Of a DNA stretch of 5,005 bases, positions 1 to 5,005 are shown piece after piece. The notes beneath the pieces were generated by a model, which was not told the origin of the DNA, ran no database searches, and saw only the letters and a list, made by a program, of their open reading frames with translations. Source of the stretch: Pseudomonadota bacterium (GTDB lineage Bacteria; Pseudomonadota; Gammaproteobacteria; Acidithiobacillales; Acidithiobacillaceae). The DNA is taken from assembly GCA_021818125.1 (NCBI GenBank), contig JAKAFG010000158.1, positions 1 to 5,005 on the forward strand. The letters run 5' to 3'. A program made the translations under genes and the position numbers. Positions within the stretch are counted from its first letter, which is position 1, and the number at the start of each line of letters is the position of its first letter.

Positions 1-68
1 AACTGCTGGAAGAGGCCGATCTGCTGGCGTATCGCGATGCCCTGACCTCTGTGCTGGAGACCTTATGA
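1..68 (+). CDS. gcvPA: Glycine dehydrogenase (decarboxylating) subunit 1, C-terminal end only
   Basis: Only the last 21 codons are present (reading frame from base 3, stop TGA at 66-68); the gene starts outside the window. The visible tail is leucine-rich and helical (it includes EEADLLAYRDAL) and contains no catalytic motif. The identification rests mainly on position: the next gene is gcvPB, and in organisms with a two-subunit P-protein gcvPA normally lies directly upstream. The tail would fit the final helix of GcvPA, where the family usually ends shortly after the last strand of the small domain. GcvPA pairs with GcvPB to form the P-protein of the glycine cleavage system. The stop overlaps the gcvPB start in an ATGA, as expected for two subunits made in equal amounts. 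The 68 bases alone would not identify the gene. Confidence 0.72.
   Translation, partial: LLEEADLLAYRDALTSVLETL
56..60 (+). promoter_or_regulatory. Ribosome binding site of gcvPB
   Basis: GGAGA lies four bases before the ATG at 65, inside the last codons of gcvPA. It is a good Shine-Dalgarno core with rather short spacing. It supports the ATG at 65 as the start, along with the ATGA overlap with the upstream stop. Confidence 0.6.
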
Positions 69-1495
69 GCGATTCCATTTTCGATCACGATCACCATTTT
101 CCGGCGGTGGAGTTGCCGTCCGATATCCCGGCGGAGCTACTGCGGAAGGCACCCCTGAATCTGCCCAATCCGGCGGAACTGGAGGTGCTGCGCCACTATA
201 CCCGCCTGTCGCAGAAAAATTTTTCCATCGACACCCAGTTTTATCCGCTGGGCTCCTGCACCATGAAATATAATCCACGGATTGCCCATACCATGGCTTC
301 GCTGCCGGGCTTCGCGCGCCTGCATCCGGATACGCCTGCACCGGCTATGCAGGGACTTCTGCAGGTGCTCTGGGAGTTGCAGGAATGGCTGGCGGCGGCA
401 ACGGGCATGGCCGCAGTGAGCCTGACCCCGGCGGCGGGCGCGCAGGGCGAGTTGGCCGGTGTCGCCATGATCCGCGCCTATCATGCGGCGCGCGGAGACC
501 ATGGACGGCGGAAGATGCTGATTCCCACGGCGGCGCACGGCACCAATCCGGCCAGTGCCCAGATGGCGGGGTTTGAGGTGGTGGAAATTCCCAATCTGGC
601 CGACGGCGATCTGGATATGGCTTTTTTAGATCAGTATCTGGGGCCGGATGTGGCGGGGATTATGTTGACCAATCCTTCCACCCTGGGCGTCTTTGAACGG
701 CGGATAGCGGATATTGCCGCACGCGTTCATGGGGCGGGGGGGCTGCTCTATTATGACGGCGCCAACCTGAATGCCATTCTCGGACGGGTGCAGCCGGGCC
801 AGATGGGCTTTGATGTGATGCACCTGAATCTGCACAAGACTTTTGCGACACCCCATGGCGGCGGTGGGCCAGGTGCGGGTGCGGTGGCGGTGCAGGAACG
901 CCTGCGACCCTTTCTGCCCCTGCCGATGGTGACCCGCGCCGAAGAGGGTGCTCTGCGCTGGTTGGACGAGGGTGATTTACCCCAGAGCATCGGTCGGCTC
1001 AGTGCCCATGGCGGTAATGTCGGTGTGCTGCTGCGCGCCCATGCCTATATACGCCGTCTGGGTCGGGCGGGGGTGGGCCGGGTATCGGCTTATGCTGCGC
1101 TCAATGCCAATTATCTGCTCAGGGAATTGCAGCGGGTGGGCTATCAGGCGGCTTTCCCGGAGCGGCGTGCCAGTCACGAGTTCATCCTGAGCGTCAGCGA
1201 TTTGCAGAAGGCGACGGGCATACGGGCGCTGGATGTGGCCAAGCGCCTGCTGGATTTCGGGATCCACGCACCGACCATTTACTTTCCGCAACTGGTACCC
1301 GAGTGCCTGCTGATCGAGCCTACAGAGACGGAAAGTAAGGCAACGCTGGACCGTTTCGTGGCGGTGATGGCGCAGATTCGTCAGGAGGCACTGGAGCAGC
1401 CGGAACTCTTGCGTGAAGCGCCCCATCATCTGCCGGTGGGGCGCTTGGATGAAGCGCTGGCGGCGCGCCGCCTGGATGTAGCGGCCGCGCAGTGA
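65..1495 (+). CDS. gcvPB: Glycine dehydrogenase (decarboxylating) subunit 2, PLP-binding
   Basis: This 476-residue protein is the PLP-carrying half of the split P-protein. With GcvPA it decarboxylates glycine and transfers the aminomethyl group to the lipoyl arm of GcvH in the cytoplasm, feeding one-carbon units to tetrahydrofolate through GcvT. The sequence shows the N-terminal FYPLGSCTMKYNP motif (residues 59-71), the HGTNPASA cofactor-site motif (158-165), TNPST (202-206), DGANLN (231-236), and the PLP lysine K258 in LNLHKTFATPHGGGGPG (254-270). A C-terminal small domain contains IEPTETES (417-424). All expected signature motifs are intact. The length is slightly short of or equal to usual GcvPB proteins (about 480-500 residues). 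The ATG start overlaps the gcvPA stop by four bases and has a GGAGA upstream. The last residues (about 455-476) are an alanine/arginine-rich tail. The stop overlaps the next gene in a GTGA. The call is secure; the subunit split is inferred from the absence of the GcvPA half in the same polypeptide. Confidence 0.97.
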   Translation: MSDSIFDHDHHFPAVELPSDIPAELLRKAPLNLPNPAELEVLRHYTRLSQKNFSIDTQFYPLGSCTMKYNPRIAHTMASLPGFARLHPDTPAPAMQGLLQVLWELQEWLAAATGMAAVSLTPAAGAQGELAGVAMIRAYHAARGDHGRRKMLIPTAAHGTNPASAQMAGFEVVEIPNLADGDLDMAFLDQYLGPDVAGIMLTNPSTLGVFERRIADIAARVHGAGGLLYYDGANLNAILGRVQPGQMGFDVMHLNLHKTFATPHGGGGPGAGAVAVQERLRPFLPLPMVTRAEEGALRWLDEGDLPQSIGRLSAHGGNVGVLLRAHAYIRRLGRAGVGRVSAYAALNANYLLRELQRVGYQAAFPERRASHEFILSVSDLQKATGIRALDVAKRLLDFGIHAPTIYFPQLVPECLLIEPTETESKATLDRFVAVMAQIRQEALEQPELLREAPHHLPVGRLDEALAARRLDVAAAQ

Positions 1496-2400
1496 CGGTG
1501 TCGCCGGCGGGTCTGCTCGATGCACTCGGTGAGGTATTGCTGGATAAAGAACGGGCGCTACGCCTGATTCTGTCCGGCTTTCTGGCGGGTGGACATGTGC
1601 TGGTGGAGGACGTGCCGGGGGTGGGGAAGACGACCCTATCGCTGGGATTGGCGCGCCTGCTGGGTCTCGATTTCGCACGCGTGCAGATGACGGCCGATCT
1701 GTTGCCGGGAGACATTCTCGGGAGCAGCCTCTTCGATCCGCGCGAGCAACGCTTCGTCTTTCATCGGGGTCCGATTTTTCATGCCGTAGTACTGATGGAT
1801 GAAATCAACCGCGCTTCGCCACGCAGTCAGTCCGCCCTGCTGGAAGCCATGGCAGAAGGACAGGTCTCGGCAGACGGGCAGAGCTTTCCGCTCCCTAAGC
1901 CCTTTTTTGTGATCGCCACCCAGAATCCGCAGGAGCACGCTGGGGTCTTCCCGCTGCCGGAGAGTCAACTGGACCGCTTTACGTTGCGTTTGTCACTGGG
2001 ATATCCGAGTTACGAGGCGGAGCGGCGGTTATTGGCGGGGGAAAATCGACGGCCTGCCGATCTGAAAGCACTGGCCGATGCCGCGCTGCTGCGCCAGTGG
2101 CAGGCAGAAGTTGCGGCGCTATTCCTGAGTCCGGAAGTACAGGAAATGCTTTTGGCTCTAGCGCAACGCAGCCGTGAGGATGCGCGGGTGCGGATTGGGT
2201 TGTCGCCACGAGGCTTGCTGGCGCTCAAGGCGAGCGCACAGGCCTGGGCTTTTCTGGCGGGTCGGGATTTTGTGACGCCCGACGATCTGCGCGCCGTGAC
2301 GGTGCCGGTGCTGGGGCATCGTTTGCTGTCCAGCGCATCGCTGGGCGGTGATGAATTGACGGCACTGCTGATGCAGGATACCTGGGGTTTTGGTCCGTGA
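1492..2400 (+). CDS. MoxR-family AAA+ ATPase
   Basis: This 302-residue cytoplasmic protein is a MoxR-type AAA+ ATPase (AAA_3 core followed by an AAA lid). The Walker A motif is VPGVGKTT (41-48, with K46). Walker B is VVLMDEINR (99-107, with D103 and E104). Sensor 1 is IATQNP (141-146, N145), followed by the MoxR-specific PLPESQLDRF (154-163) that carries the arginine-finger-like R162. Sensor 2 lies in GLSPRGLLAL (236-245, R240). Every residue needed for ATP binding and hydrolysis appears to be present. MoxR proteins are thought to act as chaperone-like remodelers of partner proteins encoded nearby; here the partners would be the DUF58 and transglutaminase proteins. The start is taken as the GTG at 1492, which overlaps the gcvPB stop as GTGA; a second in-frame GTG at 1498 would shorten it by two residues. 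No good Shine-Dalgarno is visible (nearest GGA at 1474-1476, too far), so translation probably depends on coupling. The exact client is not known. Confidence 0.95.
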   Translation: MTVSPAGLLDALGEVLLDKERALRLILSGFLAGGHVLVEDVPGVGKTTLSLGLARLLGLDFARVQMTADLLPGDILGSSLFDPREQRFVFHRGPIFHAVVLMDEINRASPRSQSALLEAMAEGQVSADGQSFPLPKPFFVIATQNPQEHAGVFPLPESQLDRFTLRLSLGYPSYEAERRLLAGENRRPADLKALADAALLRQWQAEVAALFLSPEVQEMLLALAQRSREDARVRIGLSPRGLLALKASAQAWAFLAGRDFVTPDDLRAVTVPVLGHRLLSSASLGGDELTALLMQDTWGFGP

Positions 2401-3398
2401 GTCGCAAACGGCGGGAGGTACGTCTTTCCCGTCCTGGTAAGGTCTTTGTCGGGCTGACTCTGGCCCTCGGCTTTTCTGCCGTAAACACCGGTAATAATGT
2501 CTTGTTCTTGCTGGTTTCCATGATGCTGGCCATTATGGTGCTCTCTGGTTTTGTCGCCGGAGGCAACCTCTGGCGGGTACGTGCCGCCGTGCTGCCCGGC
2601 CAGATTTTTACCGCAGGAGAGCAGGGCGACCTGCTTCTGCGCATTCATAATCCACGCCCCTGGCCACTGTGGCTGCTGGAACTGCGCTTAGGCGATGCGC
2701 GACGCACCCTGACTCGCGTAGGCGCGCGTCAGGAGGCATTGGTAGCCCTGGCCTGGCACCCGCCCCTACGCGGTCAGCCGCCATTACCCCCTCTACGGAT
2801 GGGTTCCGCCTTTCCCTTTGCTTTTGTCTGGCGCGGTATGCACCTGGTGGTAGAGTCAGCGGATCAGCCCTGGGTGGCCCCCGCTGCGGGCGAGCCATCG
2901 TTGCTACCGGCAGATCTGGGTCAGCAGGAGGCGGAAGGGGGTGAACCCGGCGGCAGCGGTGATTTGCTCTGGGTGCGGGAGCGTCTACCTGGAGAAGGGC
3001 TGGGCGCTGTAGTCTGGCGCCGGGTGGACTGGTCTTTAGGCGTGCAGGGGGAGTTGCGCTTGCCTACCCGTGAGCGGGAGCAGGCAGGGCAGCGACGAAT
3101 GTTGCTCGACTGGGAAGAGGCGGCGCTGCAACGCTGGTCGGTGGAGCAGCGCCTGCAAATACTCCGCGCGGCGCTGGACATCGCGCTGGAACGGGGCTGG
3201 GCGTGGCAACTGCGGATGCCTGCCGGGATGGTGATCGGTCGCGGACGCTCGGGTCTGGATCAAGCCTTGTTGTTGCTGGCGCAACAGCCGCCTTTGCCGG
3301 TACCCCGGGAGGCTGATCAGTGTGCTCCCCTGCCTTGGGGATTGCGCACGGCCGGACAGTGGCTGCGGCGCTTGCCGCATCCGGGAGGGGTGGGCTGA
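2397..3398 (+). CDS. DUF58 domain-containing membrane-anchored protein
   Basis: This 333-residue protein matches the DUF58 partner of MoxR ATPases. A basic N-terminus with RPGK (12-15) is followed by a membrane hairpin: helix about 16-32, the conserved NTGNN turn (30-34), and helix about 35-54. By the positive-inside rule both ends face the cytoplasm. Residues 60-160 look like a beta-rich domain. A glycine/glutamate-rich linker (about 173-188) leads to the DUF58 core (about 190-300), with LPGE (197-200), W207, LLDWEE (236-241) and LRMPAG (272-277). The usual core signature, roughly R-x-Y-x-x-G-D-x-x-R-x-I-x-W, is eroded: the Asp is Glu200 and the Arg position is Gly203, while the Trp is kept. 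The GTG start overlaps the moxR stop as GTGA and is fixed by the conserved basic motif and first helix just after it; the Shine-Dalgarno is weak (GGGG at 2384-2387). The function is unknown; the family is taken to be a client or adaptor of MoxR and a partner of TgpA. Confidence 0.88.
   Translation: MSRKRREVRLSRPGKVFVGLTLALGFSAVNTGNNVLFLLVSMMLAIMVLSGFVAGGNLWRVRAAVLPGQIFTAGEQGDLLLRIHNPRPWPLWLLELRLGDARRTLTRVGARQEALVALAWHPPLRGQPPLPPLRMGSAFPFAFVWRGMHLVVESADQPWVAPAAGEPSLLPADLGQQEAEGGEPGGSGDLLWVRERLPGEGLGAVVWRRVDWSLGVQGELRLPTREREQAGQRRMLLDWEEAALQRWSVEQRLQILRAALDIALERGWAWQLRMPAGMVIGRGRSGLDQALLLLAQQPPLPVPREADQCAPLPWGLRTAGQWLRRLPHPGGVG
3383..3390 (+). promoter_or_regulatory. Ribosome binding site of the transglutaminase gene
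   Basis: GGGAGGGG lies inside the last codons of the DUF58 gene, seven bases before the ATG at 3398 and ten before the second ATG at 3401. The spacing favours 3398. It is the strongest Shine-Dalgarno in the window and contrasts with the weak sites before the two GTG starts upstream. Confidence 0.6.
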
Positions 3399-5005
3399 TG
3401 ATGCCTGGGCTGCGACTTCCCACGCGTAGTGTGGGCTCCTTAGTGGCGGCGTTGATGGGTGTCTTTTTGCTCCTCGCGTTGGGTTCGGAGGCAGCACTCT
3501 GGGCCACAGCGGTTTGGGTCGTGGCGACCGGTTTAGGGCTGTATGGGGCCTGGCATGGGCGCCTGCCCTGGTTCAGTGCGGCGCAACGCTGGATGCTGGG
3601 TCTTTTTCTGCTGGCGCTGGCGTTACTGCTGGCCGGATGGGGCAACTGGCTGGCGATGGCCAGTCAGACGGTGCTGGTGCTGCTGGCGGTGAAGGCACTG
3701 GAAATGCGCAGCCAGCGCGACTTTTATCAGGTGGCGGCGCTGGTGCTGCTGGGCATGGGGGTGGCGGCGTGGCTGCGCGTGGATGTTCTGCTCGGTATTT
3801 TTGTGTTGGCGGCCTTATACCTGTCCCTGCTGGGATTGCTCTGGCAGCCCTTAGCCGATGCGGCGGTGGAGCGCACGACGGAAGGGCTGCGCTGGCGGGA
3901 TTTCCGCTACATGCTGGTCTTCAGTCTGGTTTTTCTGCTGGTGCTGTTGCCGGTGGCGGCCATTTTCTTTCTGATATTACCGCGTACGCCGACGCCGCTC
4001 TGGGCTTGGGCACCGCCACAGGGGGCGGCGCATTCGGGTTTCAGCGCGGATTTGTCGCCAGACAGTATTGCGCATCTGGCCCTCGACTCCGCCACGGCTT
4101 TTCGGGCACAGATCAGTCCGCAGCCCGCTGACCCGGAAAGTTTGTACTGGGTGGGCGCGATCCTCTGGCGCGATAGGGGCCGGAGCTGGGTGCCGGATCC
4201 ACCTGTCGCCGTGGTGCAGGGCGCTGTGTCTGCCGACGCCGGTGCCACCGGCGTTCGACAGGAAATCGTTCTAAGCCCGGACAACAGTAATTATCTGTTT
4301 GCCTTAGCTACGCCTTATCATCTGAATATCCCGGTCACCTATCGGCAGCAGGCGGATGGCGTATTGCGTCTGGACAAGGCGCCCGGTTTGCCCATGCGTT
4401 ATATCGTCTGGTCTACGTCTGCCGCACCGCGTTTGCTCTCTGCGGCGGAGCGCGCCGCGGCCCTGCAGGTGCCTGCAGACACCAGCCCGGCAGTGCGCGC
4501 GTTGGCGGCACGATTTGCGGGCGGTAGCGGTGCGGTGGTGGTGCAGCGTCTGCTGCATTGGTTTCATGAGCCCTCTTTCCGCTACCGACTGCAAGCGCCG
4601 ACGGGTTACCCCCATGGGCAAAGCATGGCGGATTTTTTGCTCCATACCCATACGGGTTTTTGCGAATACTACGCGGGCGGATTGGCTCTGCTGCTCCGGC
4701 TGGACGGAATTCCGGCACGGGTGGTGACCGGTTATCACGGTGGTGAGTACAACCCGGTGGGCAACTACTGGATTGTGCGGCAGAGCATGGCCCATGCCTG
4801 GGTACAGGCCTGGCTACCGGGACAAGGCTGGGTGCGGCTGGATGCGACGCCTGCGCTGACGGTACCCGGTCAGGGAGACAGCAATTCCGGTACCTTAGCC
4901 CCCGTGGTGGTGCCCGGCGCTCAACAGCTTTGGGACTGGTTGCAATGGCAGTGGATCAACATGGTCATCGACCTGACCCCGGCCAAACAGCGTGCCCTAG
5001 ATCGG
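3398..5005 (+). CDS. tgpA: TgpA-like transmembrane transglutaminase family protein, 3' end cut by window
   Basis: The 536 codons present run open to the window edge. Seven membrane helices are predicted by eye (about 11-29, 31-51, 65-82, 85-103, 108-126, 128-148, 169-195). Arginine placement gives a cytoplasmic N-terminus and puts everything after residue 195 in the periplasm. The junction carries the family's LPRTPTPLW (194-202), then SGFSADLSP (213-221) and LYWVGAILW (249-257). The transglutaminase-like domain (about 365-490) has an intact presumed Cys-His-Asp triad: C422 in TGFCEYYA, H466 in SMAHAW and D482 in RLDATP, with IPARVVTGY (438-446) and VRQS (460-463) between. The family more often has CEHY where this protein has CEYY. 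Homologues usually continue for about 100 or more residues with a final helix and often a DUF4129 region, so the C-terminus is missing. The ATG at 3398 shares one base with the upstream TGA. TgpA was reported to be needed for viability in Pseudomonas aeruginosa; its substrate is unknown, and the fold could be a protease instead of a cross-linker. Confidence 0.9.
   Translation, partial: MMPGLRLPTRSVGSLVAALMGVFLLLALGSEAALWATAVWVVATGLGLYGAWHGRLPWFSAAQRWMLGLFLLALALLLAGWGNWLAMASQTVLVLLAVKALEMRSQRDFYQVAALVLLGMGVAAWLRVDVLLGIFVLAALYLSLLGLLWQPLADAAVERTTEGLRWRDFRYMLVFSLVFLLVLLPVAAIFFLILPRTPTPLWAWAPPQGAAHSGFSADLSPDSIAHLALDSATAFRAQISPQPADPESLYWVGAILWRDRGRSWVPDPPVAVVQGAVSADAGATGVRQEIVLSPDNSNYLFALATPYHLNIPVTYRQQADGVLRLDKAPGLPMRYIVWSTSAAPRLLSAAERAAALQVPADTSPAVRALAARFAGGSGAVVVQRLLHWFHEPSFRYRLQAPTGYPHGQSMADFLLHTHTGFCEYYAGGLALLLRLDGIPARVVTGYHGGEYNPVGNYWIVRQSMAHAWVQAWLPGQGWVRLDATPALTVPGQGDSNSGTLAPVVVPGAQQLWDWLQWQWINMVIDLTPAKQRALDR

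Noticed and set aside
977..1678. Minus-strand open frame of 233 codons across the gcvPB-moxR junction
   Set aside because: It lies antisense to two genes with intact catalytic motifs, its translation is rich in Arg, Pro and Ala with no recognisable domain, and such frames are common opposite GC-rich coding sequence.
2010..2648. Minus-strand open frame of 212 codons opposite the moxR end and DUF58 start
   Set aside because: It is an antisense shadow of two well-supported genes, with a low-complexity Ser/Arg/Ala translation and no domain or start signal.
3064..3645. Minus-strand open frame of 193 codons opposite the DUF58 and tgpA genes
   Set aside because: The translation is Pro/Ala/Ser-rich without motifs and lies antisense to conserved membrane and domain coding sequence.
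3514..4131. Plus-strand open frame of 205 codons inside the transglutaminase gene
   Set aside because: It is out of frame with the 3398 gene, which carries the predicted membrane helices and the transglutaminase motifs. The alternative frame gives a Gly/Ala-rich product typical of a shifted reading of GC-rich DNA.
4236..4254. Perfect 9-base inverted repeat around a single centre base (ACGCCGGTG-C-CACCGGCGT)
   Set aside because: It sits in the middle of the transglutaminase reading frame (residues about 280-286), is not followed by a T-run, and uses common GC-rich codons, so it does not qualify as a terminator or operator. It is most likely chance.
4463..4478. Two CTGCAG palindromes ten bases apart
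   Set aside because: They are explained by coding sequence (LQVPAD) in the transglutaminase gene; two short copies give no support for a repeat element or a binding site.

Overview
This window is one unbroken stretch of plus-strand coding sequence from a GC-rich bacterium. It holds the last 21 codons of one gene, three complete genes and most of a fifth, all read in the same direction with no intergenic DNA. The split glycine decarboxylase (GcvPA/GcvPB) and the MoxR-DUF58-transglutaminase trio, in the form seen in proteobacteria, suggest a gammaproteobacterium or an acidithiobacillus-like relative. That placement is tentative, because it rests on remembered family resemblance and not on a search.

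Layout: the 3' end of gcvPA (1-68) overlaps gcvPB (65-1495). gcvPB overlaps a MoxR-type AAA+ ATPase gene (1492-2400), which overlaps a DUF58 membrane protein gene (2397-3398). That gene shares one base with a TgpA-like transmembrane transglutaminase gene (3398 to beyond the window end at 5005). The junctions are ATGA, GTGA, GTGA and TGATG, so all five genes look translationally coupled in one operon. No promoter, terminator, RNA gene, mobile element or CRISPR array was seen.

Two functions sit side by side. GcvPA and GcvPB form the P-protein of the glycine cleavage system, which decarboxylates glycine and passes the aminomethyl group to lipoyl-GcvH in the cytoplasm. MoxR, DUF58 and TgpA form a widespread conserved trio: a chaperone-like AAA+ ATPase, a membrane-anchored partner, and a polytopic membrane protein with a periplasmic transglutaminase-like (cysteine protease fold) domain. 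The biochemical role of the trio is poorly defined, although TgpA has been reported as important for viability in Pseudomonas aeruginosa.

No clearly undescribed system is visible. The most interesting points are the tight coupling of a metabolic gene set to the envelope trio, the eroded signature motif in the DUF58 protein, and the reliance on weakly supported GTG starts for the two middle genes of the trio.
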